Shown here: positions 8,084-17,859 of the stretch, in pieces
Layout: each line of letters begins with the position of its first letter
Position numbering within the stretch: the first letter of the stretch is position 1
Assembly (NCBI GenBank): GCA_002733765.1
Contig: NVWU01000018.1
Location: forward strand, 32,294 to 96,293
From: Colwellia sp.
GTDB taxonomy: Bacteria; Pseudomonadota; Gammaproteobacteria; Enterobacterales; Alteromonadaceae
DNA length: 64,000 nucleotides
Direction: 5' to 3'
Program-made: the position numbers and the translations under genes
Notes under the pieces: model-generated
Databases searched by the model: none
What the model saw: the letters and a program-made list of their open reading frames with translations, nothing else
Told to the model about the DNA's origin: nothing

Positions 8084-9559
8084 ATGCTTTCACTTTATCA
8101 TCGGCTCGCTTTTTCAATTTGTTGCGCATTTATTATCATGGCATCATTGCTTTTTTATTGGAGTAATTCTTTAGCGGAACAGTCAAAATTCCAAGCCGAG
8201 CAAAAATTACATAGCCAGCTTGCTGAACATTTAGCTCACGATAACCCGCTATTACAAGAGGGTGTTTATGATAAAAAAGCATTAGAAAATTTATTCCATA
8301 CTCTCATGTTATTAGGTCCAGCCTTTGAATTTTACTTTCTTGATCCCGCCGGTAATATCATTGCTTATTCAGCCGAGGCAAGTAAAATAAAGCGCCAATC
8401 GGTAGAGCTAAGTCCCTTAGTGGCTTTAATTGCCCACCCAGATGCAGTACCCATTTTTGGTGATGATCCTCGACATTTAGATAAACAAAAAATATTTTCT
8501 GCTGCGCCCATATACCGAGGTGATAATTTACAAGGCTACCTCTATATTATTATCGGTGGTGAAATTTATGATTCAATTTTTAGCCAAGTTCAAAATGATG
8601 AGAATTTACAGCAGTATAGTGTCTTACTCATTACCGCTTTATTGTTGTTATTACTTATTTTGCTCACTATATTTCGCTATTTCACCGCCCCTATTAAGCA
8701 ACTAGCAAGTGAGATGCAAGCGATTAAAGCCGCAAAGTTTGACCAGTCTAAAGTCACGTTAAGCCAGTGGCAACACAGTAAAAATAACGAAGTACATATG
8801 CTAGGTGTTACTTTTAGAGAAATGATTACACAAATTAATTTACAGCTTGCTCAGTTAACTGAAAATGATCGCATTAGGCGTGAGCTATTAACACATTTAT
8901 CCCATGACTTACGTACCCCATTAGCAACAATGCAAGGTTACATAGAAACCATGGTAATTAAAGGTGAGCAACTGTCATCACAAGATCAAGCCGAGTACTT
9001 AGCCACGGCCCAACGCAATGGTAAGCAATTAAAACGCTTAATAGATCAAATATTTGAATTAGCGCACCTCGAAGATGGCCAAGTAACGGTGAACTTAGAA
9101 ACATTTGCTATTGGTGAATTACTCCATGACATCATTGCGAAGTTTGCGCTCAAAGCAAAAGATAAACATATTTCTTTAACGCTACAACCTCAGCAGTGTC
9201 GCTATATAGTTTATTCCGATATAGCCAAGCTAGAGCGTATTATTACTAACTTGTTAGAAAATGCCCTCAGACACACCAGCGAAGATGGTGAAATAACCAT
9301 CATTGTTAGTCAGTTAACAGATAAAATTAAAATATCAGTATCCGATAATGGCTCAGGTATTAGTAAAGAAGATATAACCTACATTTTTGATGCGAGATAT
9401 CGCGCCAGCAATGCTATTGAAGATAATACACCTCATGCAGGATTAGGCTTAGCAATTAGTCAAAAGTTAAGTCGAATTTTAAATTCAGAGTTATTGGTTG
9501 AGAGTAAATTAGGCCTCGGCAGTAGTTTTTCATTATCGCTGCAATTAGTTAATCATTAG
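8084..9559 (+). CDS. Sensor histidine kinase with HAMP domain
   Basis: A 491-residue inner membrane kinase. TM1 is at about 7-26, a periplasmic region of about 150 residues follows, and TM2 is at about 177-200. A HAMP domain leads into the dimerisation domain with the H-box LTHLSHDLRTPLATMQGY. The ATP-binding domain shows the N-box ENALRH, G1 DNGSGI and G2 GLGLAI. All catalytic motifs are intact. The ligand sensed by the periplasmic region is unknown; the two upstream spondin proteins are exported and could interact with it (inference). The gene converges on the phosphofructokinase gene with only 12 bases between. Confidence 0.93.
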   Translation: MLSLYHRLAFSICCAFIIMASLLFYWSNSLAEQSKFQAEQKLHSQLAEHLAHDNPLLQEGVYDKKALENLFHTLMLLGPAFEFYFLDPAGNIIAYSAEASKIKRQSVELSPLVALIAHPDAVPIFGDDPRHLDKQKIFSAAPIYRGDNLQGYLYIIIGGEIYDSIFSQVQNDENLQQYSVLLITALLLLLLILLTIFRYFTAPIKQLASEMQAIKAAKFDQSKVTLSQWQHSKNNEVHMLGVTFREMITQINLQLAQLTENDRIRRELLTHLSHDLRTPLATMQGYIETMVIKGEQLSSQDQAEYLATAQRNGKQLKRLIDQIFELAHLEDGQVTVNLETFAIGELLHDIIAKFALKAKDKHISLTLQPQQCRYIVYSDIAKLERIITNLLENALRHTSEDGEITIIVSQLTDKIKISVSDNGSGISKEDITYIFDARYRASNAIEDNTPHAGLGLAISQKLSRILNSELLVESKLGLGSSFSLSLQLVNH

Positions 9560-9563
9560 GTAA

Positions 9564-9580
9564 CAATATTACTAATATTG
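9564..9580. repeat. Short palindrome between convergent kinase and pfk genes
   Basis: CAATATTACTAATATTG is a perfect 8+1+8 palindrome that fills the 12-base gap between the two convergent stop codons and overlaps the end of the phosphofructokinase gene. It is AT-only in its stem ends, so termination is only a possibility. Confidence 0.45.
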
Positions 9581-10606
9581 ATTTTGCGCGGTCAATGCCA
9601 AAATATTTGTTTGTGCATCAATAAGTTGCTGATTAACCACTTTGCGATGTTTAACAGCCTGCTCAAGTTGAACATAGCAGGTCGCGCTATTTTGTTCTGC
9701 AATCATAATATGGTTTTCGCCTGCCACAATAGCTTGTACTGCGGCAACCCCCATCTTTGTTGCTAATAATCTATCTTTAGGGACTGGCGAACCGCCTCGT
9801 TGAATATGTCCTAATACGCAAGCGGTACAGTCAATACCGGCCAATTGTTTCAATTTTTTAGTCAACTCAATAGCACCGCCTGGCCATAAATTTTCGGCAA
9901 TAACAATAATATAGCTACTATGGCGATTTTGTTGTGCATCTTTAATTTCAGTTGCCAATATTTTAAGTTTACTTGCTTGCTCAGCCACAGAAAAATTTTC
10001 AAAAGATAAAACGTGTTCCGCACCGCAAGCAATACCGACATTAAACGTGATATGACCACTATGTCGCCCCATCACCTCGACCAGAAAAATTCGCTCGAAA
10101 GCATCGGCGGTATCGCGTATTTTATCAATCGCTTCAATGGCAGTATTTACCGCCGTTGCAAAGCCTATAGTAAAGTCAGTACCATCTAGATCATTATCAA
10201 TAGTGCCGGGAATTCCAATGAGTTGACCATGCCAATAATTTTTCAATGCTAACAACCCGTTAAAAGATCCATCGCCACCAACGACAATTAAGGCCGCTAT
10301 ATTTTTGTCTTTTAAGGTTTTTGCTGCTTGTTTAAGACCATCTTCTGTTTGCATTTGTGCACAGCGAGCACTTTTTAAAAAAGTACCACCACGATGAATA
10401 ATACTATTAATATCACTGAGCTCTATAAGCTTTGCTTGATCAATACTTTCCGCACAAATCAAACCGTTATAACCATGATAAAAACCAATGACATCAATAT
10501 GATAATGATGCGCAGCCAACACTACCGCGCGAATAGCAGCATTCATGCCCGGCGCATCGCCACCACTGGTTAAAATAGCAATGCGTTTACTTTTAATATT
10601 CGACAT
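9572..10606 (-). CDS. pfkA: ATP-dependent 6-phosphofructokinase
   Basis: The start at 10606 (MSNIKSKRIAILTSGGDAPGMN) aligns with the family N-terminus; an in-frame start at 10663 would add 19 residues without homology. The 344-residue enzyme phosphorylates fructose 6-phosphate with ATP in glycolysis. Visible motifs are the nucleotide-binding TSGGDAPGMN, GGDGSFNG, the catalytic PGTIDNDLDGTD, EVMGRHSGH and the substrate-binding GHIQRGGSP. It is somewhat longer than E. coli PfkA because of a C-terminal extension. The GGDGS glycine-rich loop and short size point to the ATP-dependent rather than the pyrophosphate-dependent branch, but the phosphoryl donor is not proven by sequence. Confidence 0.93.
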   Translation of the reverse strand: MSNIKSKRIAILTSGGDAPGMNAAIRAVVLAAHHYHIDVIGFYHGYNGLICAESIDQAKLIELSDINSIIHRGGTFLKSARCAQMQTEDGLKQAAKTLKDKNIAALIVVGGDGSFNGLLALKNYWHGQLIGIPGTIDNDLDGTDFTIGFATAVNTAIEAIDKIRDTADAFERIFLVEVMGRHSGHITFNVGIACGAEHVLSFENFSVAEQASKLKILATEIKDAQQNRHSSYIIVIAENLWPGGAIELTKKLKQLAGIDCTACVLGHIQRGGSPVPKDRLLATKMGVAAVQAIVAGENHIMIAEQNSATCYVQLEQAVKHRKVVNQQLIDAQTNILALTAQNQY

Positions 10607-10787
10607 ATGGATGTTCCAGTTATCTCTACTTATCTTATTAAGAAAACTATACCACATCGCCAATTTTTCGCGTTATTTAGCGCAAATAAGCTTTATGAAT
10701 CTTAGGGTCTGTTGATCTTTCGCGGAAAAAATCAAATGAGAATAAATACTCATGAACAAGAAAATTGATTCATTAATTCAATTGGTA

Positions 10788-10892
10788 TAATAGGGAGTAT
10801 TGGGATTGAAAGCACAGCTTTAAAACTAAATGCCTACCTCCATGTAAGCAACGATGTTTGGGATATTTACTTAGTTAGTTTAATTGGTATAA
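10788..10892 (+). repeat. Dispersed intergenic repeat, copy A
   Basis: The segment starts with 24 bases (10788-10811, core TAGGGAGTATTGGGATTG) that recur exactly, inverted, at 31060-31083. Its interior (TAAATGCCTACCTCCATG onward) and its end (TAGTTAGTTTAATTGGTATA) also align imperfectly with that second copy. The phrase AATTGGTATAA occurs at both edges. The distal edge runs into the last codons of feoB. It looks like a small non-autonomous mobile or intergenic repeat. Confidence 0.65.
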
Positions 10893-13081
10893 CTTACCGA
10901 GATAGGAATAGTGAGCACTTTCCGGCCTTGATGTTTAAGCCAAAAATAAACGCCAGCAAAACACAAGAAAACCACAGCAATAGAGATACTTGCCATTAAT
11001 GGCGCAACAAAAAAGTTACCAACTTGAAAACATAACGTGGCCATTAAATAGGCAAATAAGAAACTCCAAATAGCAGCAAAACCAGCCCAACGACTACCTA
11101 CTTCATTTTTAATAGCCCCCATAGCAGCAACACATGGAGTGTATAAAAGTATAAAGAGTAAATAGCTAAAGGCACCTAGTTGTCCAGCAAAAGCCGCTTG
11201 CATTACTTGATAAGTACTTAGTTCAACATCTTGATCTTTAGCTACCTGAGCTAAATCACTAAGATCGCCAACATCAATACCTAAGGGATCATCTGGGGAA
11301 ATTCCTAATAAATTTTCTTTAATACTCGTAATAGCATCATGCCAACTTGTTGTTAACGAAGGTTCTACATCGTCTATCCCATGACTTGGCGAATATAAGC
11401 TATTGAACGTTGCTACCAATACTTCTTTAGCAAAAATTCCGGTGATAATACCAACACCAGCTTGCCAGTTTTCTTCTTTAATACCCATAGGTGCAAGCAG
11501 TGGCATTACCACTTGCGCACTTTGACTTAAAATAGATTTTTCACTGTCTTGATGTCCAAAGCTACCGTCTGTACCTATAGAATTTAAGAAATTCAATAAG
11601 CAAACCACAATAACAATGGTTTTACCGGCACCGGTAACAAAGCCAGAAGTACGTTGCCAAACACGTTTACTAATTATCGTGAACTTAGGTAACTCGTAAG
11701 GTGGTAATTCCATTATATTCAATGAGCTAGTACCAGACAATACGGTTTTCTTAAGTAAAAAACCCGTAAATATAGCGGCGGCAATGCCAATTAAATACAA
11801 TAAAAACACTAAGTTTTGACCACTTTCAGGAAAAAAAGCGGCGGCAAATAAAGCATAAACAGGCAAACGAGCACCACATGACATAAAAGGTGACATCATA
11901 ATAGTGGTAATACGCTCTCTTTCACTATCTAACACTCGCGCTGACATCACTGCCGGTACAGTACAACCAAAGCCAACAATAAGCGGCACAAAAGCTTTAC
12001 CAGGCAAGCCAATTTTTTGCATCACACTATCCACGACAAAAGCAGCACGAGCTAAATAACCTGAGTTTTCTAATAACGATAAGCCAATAAATAAACAAGC
12101 GATTACAGGAATAAAAGTAGCAACAGTTTGTATGCCACTACCAACCCCTTCCACTATAGTAAGTAACCACTGTGGCAAACCGAAAGGTGCAAGAAAATGT
12201 AATGGATAAGCAACAAAAATGGTACCACTAAGAATATCAAAAAAATCAATAAAAGCGCTACCAACATTAATAGCAAACATGAATAATAAATACATCATGC
12301 CTAAAAATACCGGAATGCCAGTAATGGGATGCAGAACAAAATTATCTAGCTTATCCGAAAAATTAACACCGTCATCCACAACACTGGCTCGGGATAATAT
12401 ATCAGCAATATAATCTTGTCTTGCTTGAATCGCTGATGAACTTTCTACTGGTTGATTTTTATTGTTTGCTGTTTGATGCTCTGAAGTTTTACTTTGTTGT
12501 GTAACGACTTGTTGTGCCAATAATAATGTTTTTTCTACTAAGCTGAGTGCACTTTTATCATGCGCACTTAACGCCACAACAGGACAGCCTAATTCAGCGC
12601 TTAATATATTAACGTCAACCGATGCATGCTTCTGTCTATCCATTTTATTCAGCACAATAATCATAGGCACGCCTAGATCAATCAACTGAGAAGTAAGATA
12701 TAATTGGCGGCTTATTTGGTTTACATCAACGACATTAATCAAACAATCAATATCATTGGTTTTAATAAATTGTTGAGAAATAGTTAAGTCTTGCCCTTGC
12801 TCACCTCGTTTAGTTAACGAGCTTAGGCCGGGTAAATCAGAAAGAAAAGTGTCAACACCATTTAGCTTTATTGATGTTTTTTTCGCCGCTACCGTAATGC
12901 CGGAGAAATTACCAACATTTTGTTGGACCGCATTTTTATTATGAGCAGACAGAAGATTAAATAAGGTACTTTTACCGGTATTAGCAAAGCCAACAAGAGC
13001 GTAATGTAAATCTTTTACTGGCAAAACAGCGCCTTTATCAGAAGATTGGCTGCATGATGAAGAACTAGAACAACAACTCAT
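10880..13081 (-). CDS. feoB: Ferrous iron transporter FeoB
   Basis: A 733-residue inner membrane Fe(II) transporter. The N-terminal GTPase domain has G1 GFANTGKST (about 31-39), G3 DLPGLSSL and G4 NKMD. Two gate regions with many membrane segments follow, including the family motifs GFGCTVPAVMSARVLDSERERI and MSCGARLPVYALF and the duplicate GIFAKEVLVATFNS. The start of the protein is unusual, a cysteine/serine-rich stretch (MSCCSSSSSCSQSS) that could bind metal. It is the second gene of an feoAB operon, 78 bases after feoA, with no feoC visible. The last codons overlap a dispersed repeat. A Fur box lies upstream of feoA. Confidence 0.96.
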   Translation of the reverse strand: MSCCSSSSSCSQSSDKGAVLPVKDLHYALVGFANTGKSTLFNLLSAHNKNAVQQNVGNFSGITVAAKKTSIKLNGVDTFLSDLPGLSSLTKRGEQGQDLTISQQFIKTNDIDCLINVVDVNQISRQLYLTSQLIDLGVPMIIVLNKMDRQKHASVDVNILSAELGCPVVALSAHDKSALSLVEKTLLLAQQVVTQQSKTSEHQTANNKNQPVESSSAIQARQDYIADILSRASVVDDGVNFSDKLDNFVLHPITGIPVFLGMMYLLFMFAINVGSAFIDFFDILSGTIFVAYPLHFLAPFGLPQWLLTIVEGVGSGIQTVATFIPVIACLFIGLSLLENSGYLARAAFVVDSVMQKIGLPGKAFVPLIVGFGCTVPAVMSARVLDSERERITTIMMSPFMSCGARLPVYALFAAAFFPESGQNLVFLLYLIGIAAAIFTGFLLKKTVLSGTSSLNIMELPPYELPKFTIISKRVWQRTSGFVTGAGKTIVIVVCLLNFLNSIGTDGSFGHQDSEKSILSQSAQVVMPLLAPMGIKEENWQAGVGIITGIFAKEVLVATFNSLYSPSHGIDDVEPSLTTSWHDAITSIKENLLGISPDDPLGIDVGDLSDLAQVAKDQDVELSTYQVMQAAFAGQLGAFSYLLFILLYTPCVAAMGAIKNEVGSRWAGFAAIWSFLFAYLMATLCFQVGNFFVAPLMASISIAVVFLCFAGVYFWLKHQGRKVLTIPISVSYTN

Positions 13082-13159
13082 GATGAGAACTCATATAATA
13101 CTTACTAAAATTCAGTGGTGTTTAAATACGTTGCAAGGTTAAAGTACAACCTACAGAAA

Positions 13160-13384
13160 TTAGGTGCTAGCAACTTGAATTTGTTCAGCAATAGAACGTT
13201 GAATACTTATTTTAGTATTATGTAACCGAAAAGCTATTGGTCCATTAAAGGGCGCTTTATGCGCTAATGCTATTTCGGTACGCAAAGCAAAACCTTGCTC
13301 TAGTAACTGAGCCGAGAGTATTTCATCAAGCGGTAATCCGCTAATTCTAACCACCTGATTTTTGGCTACATCAACTAAAGTCAT
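13160..13384 (-). CDS. feoA: FeoA ferrous iron transport accessory protein
   Basis: A 74-residue SH3-like cytosolic protein. The family pattern is clear: an N-terminal VVRISGLPLDEILSAQLLEQGF, then a strand around TEIALAHKAPFNGPIAF and the end RSIAEQIQV. FeoA is required together with FeoB for Fe(II) uptake, probably by contacting the FeoB G domain. It is the first gene of the operon. Its 5' region carries a Fur box, so expression should rise under iron limitation. Confidence 0.93.
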   Translation of the reverse strand: MTLVDVAKNQVVRISGLPLDEILSAQLLEQGFALRTEIALAHKAPFNGPIAFRLHNTKISIQRSIAEQIQVAST

Positions 13385-13516
13385 TTTTTACCTTTTTACT
13401 TCACCTTTAACAGCAGTCAGTTAAAGATAAGCCTGCTAAATATAAATATAATATCGTCAATACTCTGTTACCACATTCGCTAAAAAGTACAGTTAAGAGA
13501 ACAAAACATAAAGACT

Positions 13517-13535
13517 AATGATAATTACTATTATT
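13517..13535 (-). promoter_or_regulatory. Fur box upstream of feoAB
   Basis: Read on the minus strand the 19 bases are AATAATAGTAATTATCATT, which match the 9-1-9 Fur palindrome AATGATAATnATTATCATT at 16 of 18 defined positions. The site lies about 130 bases before the feoA start. Iron-dependent repression of feoAB is well established in relatives. Confidence 0.8.
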
Positions 13536-13649
13536 TGCATTCTACACGGAGATGAGCAAGGACACAATGAAAACAATTATTGTTTACGCCTTACTTGATA
13601 TCGATCAATAAATGGCTGAGTCGCCTTATAAAAATTTGAATAAATCAGC

Positions 13650-13673
13650 AAAAAGAGCCTTCCGTGGCACTCT
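13650..13673 (-). terminator. Intrinsic terminator of parC
   Basis: On the minus strand AGAGTGCC, a short loop and GGCTCT form an imperfect GC-containing stem followed by a run of five T, just downstream of the parC stop codon. Confidence 0.6.
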
Positions 13674-13685
13674 AAAATTTTATGA

Positions 13686-15968
13686 CTAATCGCTTACCTC
13701 TTCTTCTGTTGCTGTTATTTTAAGCACTTCGACTTGATCTACCCGTTGTAAACCGCGCGGTAACTTATTACCTCTACGGCCACGTTCGCCACGATAATGT
13801 TCAATATCACTGGGTTTTAAGGTGAGTTTTCGTCTACCTGCATGTAGGGTTACTGATGCGCCCTCAGGTACAATAGCCAGCAAAGTAACGAACTCTTCAC
13901 GTATTTTGGCGCGCGCTGATGGAATATTAATAATTTTATTTCCTTTGCCTTTACTTAAAACAGGCAAATTTTTCACCGGAAATACCAACATTCGTCCTTC
14001 GGTAGTAATCGCTAAACAAGACTCACTGCCAATATTTTCAATTAACTGTGGTGTTAAAACCTTTGCCGCTTGCGGCAAAGAGATCATCGCTTTACCATTT
14101 TTATTACGACTAATCATATCGCTAAAACAGCTAATAAAGCCATAACCTGCATCACTAACAAGTAGATATTGGGTCTCATCATTAGCCATTAGACAATGAA
14201 CAAAATTTTCACCTGTGACAAGATTAAATCGCCCAGTGAGAGGCTCTCCTTGACTGCGCGCTGTTGGTAGCGTGTGCGCATCAGTAGTAAAGGCTCGCCC
14301 TGATGAGTCAATAAAGGCGACAGGACGATTACTACGCCCTTTCGCTGAGCATAAATAACTATCACCCGCTTTATAGCTAAGCGCTGTGGCATCAATATCA
14401 TGACCTTTGGCACAACGTGCCCAACCTTTATCTGATACCACAACAGTAACAGGTTCACTTGGCACGAGATCTTTTTCAGTCAACGCTTTTGATTCTTTGC
14501 GCTCAATCAGTTTAGAGCGGCGATCATCACCGTATTGCTCTGCCGCGGCCATTATTTCTTTTTTCATTAGCGTGCTCATACGTGCTTTTGAATTAAGAGT
14601 TTTTTCTAAATATGCTTGCTCTTCGCGCAATTCATCTTGCTCAGCGCGAATTTTAAATTCTTCTAATTTAGCCAGTTGTCTAAGTTTAATTTCTAAAATG
14701 GCGTGGGCTTGAATTTCTGACAAACTAAAGCGTGACATTAACTCTGCTTTAGGATCGTCAAAACCACGGATAATTTCAATTACTTCATCAATATTTAAGT
14801 AAGCAACTAATAAACCATCTAAAATATGTAAACGTGCCAAGACCTTATCTAAACGATATTGCAAACGTCGGCGTACAGTTTCACGACGGTACTCAAGCCA
14901 CTCGGTTAATATTTCTCGTAAGTTCTTCACCGCTGGACGATTGTCTAAACCAATCATATTGATATTGACACGGTAACTTTTTTCTAAATCAGTACTGGCA
15001 AATAAATGTTGCATTAATTGTTCAATATCAACTCGGTTCGAGCGAGGAACAATGACTAAGCGTACTGGATTTTCATGATCAGATTCATCACGAAGATCTA
15101 TCACCATCGGTAATTTCTTCGCGGTCATTTGTCCAGCAATTTGTTCTAAAATTTTACCACCTGATGCTTGATGCGGTAATGCGGTGATCACCACTTCATT
15201 TTGTTCTACATCATAAATCGCGCGCATTTTAATGCTGCCACGCCCTGTTTGATATATTTTTTCAATATCCGCTTTAGGGGTAATTATTTCCGCATCCGTT
15301 GGGTAATCTGGTCCTTTTACAAATTCAAGTAAATCTGTAACTTCTGCTTTGGGTTGATCAATTAAATGCACACAAGCAGCTGCAATTTCACGCACATTAT
15401 GAGGCGGGATATCTGTAGCCATACCGACAGCAATACCGGTAATGCCATTGAGCATAATATGGGGTAAACGCGCCGGCAATGTTTTAGGTTCGTTCATGGT
15501 ACCATCAAAATTTGGCACCCAATCAACCGTTCCTTGACCCAGCTCAGAGAGCAGAATTTCACTAAAACGTGATAAACGCGACTCAGTATAACGCATAGCC
15601 GCAAAAGACTTTGGATCATCTGGCGCGCCCCAGTTTCCTTGTCCATCAACTAAAGGGTAACGATAAGAAAAAGGTTGCGCCATTAACACCATAGCTTCAT
15701 AACAAGCACTGTCACCATGGGGATGGAATTTACCGAGCACATCACCAACGGTACGGGCTGATTTTTTGTATTTAGCTGTTGCTGATAATCCTAGCTCTGA
15801 CATGGCATAAACAATACGCCTTTGTACTGGTTTTAAGCCGTCACCAATATGTGGCAAAGCACGGTCCATAATAACGTACATGGAGTAATTTAAATAAGCT
15901 TCTTCGGTAAAGCGTCTTAGGGGGACTTGCTCTACCCCGTCTGGACTATATTCGAGCACATCAGACAT
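13686..15968 (-). CDS. parC: DNA topoisomerase IV subunit A
   Basis: A 760-residue type IIA topoisomerase subunit that cuts and rejoins DNA to unlink daughter chromosomes. The catalytic tyrosine is Tyr127 in AAMRYTES. The quinolone-resistance region reads [13 protein letters not shown] with Ser87 and Glu91 (E. coli Ser80 and Glu84), that is, the wild-type drug-sensitive residues. The C-terminal part has the beta-pinwheel repeats typical of ParC and no GyrA-box, which separates it from gyrase A. The partner parE lies about 2.8 kb further along on the same strand, with two chemoreceptor genes between them. Confidence 0.97.
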   Translation of the reverse strand: MSDVLEYSPDGVEQVPLRRFTEEAYLNYSMYVIMDRALPHIGDGLKPVQRRIVYAMSELGLSATAKYKKSARTVGDVLGKFHPHGDSACYEAMVLMAQPFSYRYPLVDGQGNWGAPDDPKSFAAMRYTESRLSRFSEILLSELGQGTVDWVPNFDGTMNEPKTLPARLPHIMLNGITGIAVGMATDIPPHNVREIAAACVHLIDQPKAEVTDLLEFVKGPDYPTDAEIITPKADIEKIYQTGRGSIKMRAIYDVEQNEVVITALPHQASGGKILEQIAGQMTAKKLPMVIDLRDESDHENPVRLVIVPRSNRVDIEQLMQHLFASTDLEKSYRVNINMIGLDNRPAVKNLREILTEWLEYRRETVRRRLQYRLDKVLARLHILDGLLVAYLNIDEVIEIIRGFDDPKAELMSRFSLSEIQAHAILEIKLRQLAKLEEFKIRAEQDELREEQAYLEKTLNSKARMSTLMKKEIMAAAEQYGDDRRSKLIERKESKALTEKDLVPSEPVTVVVSDKGWARCAKGHDIDATALSYKAGDSYLCSAKGRSNRPVAFIDSSGRAFTTDAHTLPTARSQGEPLTGRFNLVTGENFVHCLMANDETQYLLVSDAGYGFISCFSDMISRNKNGKAMISLPQAAKVLTPQLIENIGSESCLAITTEGRMLVFPVKNLPVLSKGKGNKIINIPSARAKIREEFVTLLAIVPEGASVTLHAGRRKLTLKPSDIEHYRGERGRRGNKLPRGLQRVDQVEVLKITATEEEVSD

Positions 15969-16331
15969 GAAATGATTTTCCTATTCCCGTAAACATGAGT
16001 ATCGTAAACACAAGAGTCTAAAATATGAGTACGATTTATTTTTATTATAAATAACGATATGGCCTACAAGCTTATATGATTTTTATAGCCAAGTGAATTC
16101 AAAAAGCTAGTGCTGATACCTTTCCGTCTATTCAATAGCAGTGTTAGGTAAAATAGTGACAAACTAAATCACCAACATGACGACCAAAATCATCATTGAT
16201 TTGTTTAAAGTGGGTATCTACTGTCAAGAAGAGCTAAGCTTGCACTTACGCAGCTCGGTCAATAGCTAGCAACCAGTATACCGCCAAAAAAGCTTAGACT
16301 AGCGATTCAATACAGTAAAAAACAATGCCAA
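15969..16331. other. Intergenic stretch between parC and the chemoreceptor gene
   Basis: There is no intact gene here. The only recognisable content is a decayed GGDEF-domain fragment on the minus strand (listed separately at 16144-16255). The remainder presumably holds the parC promoter near 15970-16080, in AT-rich sequence. Confidence 0.5.
16144..16255 (-). pseudogene. Remnant of a GGDEF (diguanylate cyclase-type) domain
   Basis: Reading the minus strand gives SLALLD in one frame and then, after a frameshift, VDTHFKQINDDFGRHVGD in another, ending at a stop at 16146-16144. This is the order of the conserved stretch that precedes the GGDEF motif (LALLDIDHFKQINDxFGHxVGD). The active-site GGDEF itself and the rest of the domain are gone. 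The match is short but follows the family residue by residue, so it is probably a real gene relic beside the chemoreceptor genes. Confidence 0.55.
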
Positions 16332-17846
16332 TTAAAGTGAAGGTTGAGTGCGTTGCTTCTCAATAATCATACTATCAATATAAGACAATAATTCTTGGCT
16401 AGAACTTTCCATCTCCTCAACATAAAAAATTATCTGATTACGTATAGAAGTATCATTTTCCCAGTTTAATGATAAATGATCTATCGCTTGAATTATTGAG
16501 TCGTGTACTTGCTCATGAACTTGTTCAATTTTTCCAAAACTTTTCGTTTGATTAAAAATAGCGCCCTGTTCACCAAAATACCATTGCCCAAACGAACATT
16601 CATGACAATCAACGGTGACAACAGCACGACTCTGACTATCATCTGCATTAGTTATACTACGATAAGCATTTTGCTTAAATACCATAAGATCAGCTTTAAT
16701 TAAAGAACCAGCAGCTTTATCTTTCGCAAAATCAACTAGTTGAGTTGTTTTTACAGCCGAGTTTGCCAAAGTGTTAATATTATGGTGCAAACCATCAATT
16801 AATTCATTAGCATTAGCCGTTAAGTTAACCGACTCCTCAGCTTGTTGGGTTATATCATTAACGCGTTGCGAAAAAAAAGTTAAAATCTTCGATATTTCAT
16901 CCGCTGTAACTTTGGTTCGCGCTGACAATGCTTTAACTTCATCAGCAACAACAGCAAAACCTCGACCATGTTCTCCTGCTCTAGCCGCTTCAATAGAAGC
17001 ATTTAATGCTAATAGGTTTGTTTGATCGGCAATTGCAGTAATCGTTGATAAAGCACTCGTTATTTTTTTACTGTCTTCAATTAATTGACCAACGACTTGG
17101 GCAACACCATCAACATTAACTCGTATAGTACTAAGCGACTCATTAATATGCATAACCGCTTTATCACTCGCTTTCGCTGATACTGCATTATCAATAGCAA
17201 GCTGTTCTATTTGTATAATTTCATCATTGATTTTTGTAAGATCTATTTGACTAATGTGTAAATCATCAATCAAGTTTTTCGTATTAAGCTGATACAAGTC
17301 GCTGGTTAAAGCGTTTTTCGAAATAAACTCAATGTTATCGTTCATCGCTTGAAGTGATAAATTAATATTGGTTAATGATACTTTCAATGTTCCTGGCAAT
17401 GCCGATGGAAAGGTCGGCCTAGAAAAGTCATTCTTCCCTGCATAGCTAAAGCACGTATTAACCTCATTAAAGTAATTCTCTAAAATATCAAGAAATTCAT
17501 TTAATTCCCAAGCAACTTTTCCTACCTCACCTAAACCTTTAGTTTGGGTAATACGACGAGTTAAATGGCCTTTATTAGCATCAATAAGAACTTCATTGAT
17601 AATTTTTAACGTTACTAAGTAGCTGTTAAAACCAGAGAATATTTTGATAGCAACCAGAGCAATTATTGTTGCGGCAGACAGCATAAACCAATCCATGCCA
17701 TGTAAAAAAAAGATATAGGTAAACTGCAAGAAAGCAACAACGCCTAATAAGCTAGCATAAAAAGCAAGTTTTGTTCGAAGCAAGGGAATATTAGCATAAG
17801 TCTTAGTGCTTTTATTAACCTGGGAGTGTGCTGTGTTTTTTTTCAT
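16332..17846 (-). CDS. Methyl-accepting chemotaxis protein with C-terminal CZB-like domain
   Basis: The ATG at 17846 follows a strong AGGGGGT ribosome-binding site; the longer frame from 17957 overlaps the upstream gene. The 504-residue protein has two membrane segments (about 30-70), a HAMP-like region, and a signalling tip ([21 protein letters not shown]). A C-terminal domain resembles the chemoreceptor zinc-binding CZB domain: CSFGQWYFG and HEQVH supply three of the usual four zinc ligands. The first His (expected in a KxxHxxW context) appears replaced, since the sequence reads KQNAYRS. It lacks a PAS domain, but a separate PAS protein gene ends 13 bases upstream, so the two probably form a split Aer-like receptor. 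Confidence 0.88.
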   Translation of the reverse strand: MKKNTAHSQVNKSTKTYANIPLLRTKLAFYASLLGVVAFLQFTYIFFLHGMDWFMLSAATIIALVAIKIFSGFNSYLVTLKIINEVLIDANKGHLTRRITQTKGLGEVGKVAWELNEFLDILENYFNEVNTCFSYAGKNDFSRPTFPSALPGTLKVSLTNINLSLQAMNDNIEFISKNALTSDLYQLNTKNLIDDLHISQIDLTKINDEIIQIEQLAIDNAVSAKASDKAVMHINESLSTIRVNVDGVAQVVGQLIEDSKKITSALSTITAIADQTNLLALNASIEAARAGEHGRGFAVVADEVKALSARTKVTADEISKILTFFSQRVNDITQQAEESVNLTANANELIDGLHHNINTLANSAVKTTQLVDFAKDKAAGSLIKADLMVFKQNAYRSITNADDSQSRAVVTVDCHECSFGQWYFGEQGAIFNQTKSFGKIEQVHEQVHDSIIQAIDHLSLNWENDTSIRNQIIFYVEEMESSSQELLSYIDSMIIEKQRTQPSL

Positions 17847-17859
17847 AATATTTACCCCC

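Noticed and set aside
10703..10735. GGGTCTGTTGATCTTTCGCGG looking like the tip of an insertion sequence
   Set aside because: No matching inverted end or transposase sequence was found in the window; too short to call alone.
13822..14712. Plus-strand and second minus-strand open frames inside parC
   Set aside because: They overlap a strongly conserved topoisomerase gene and have no recognisable protein features.
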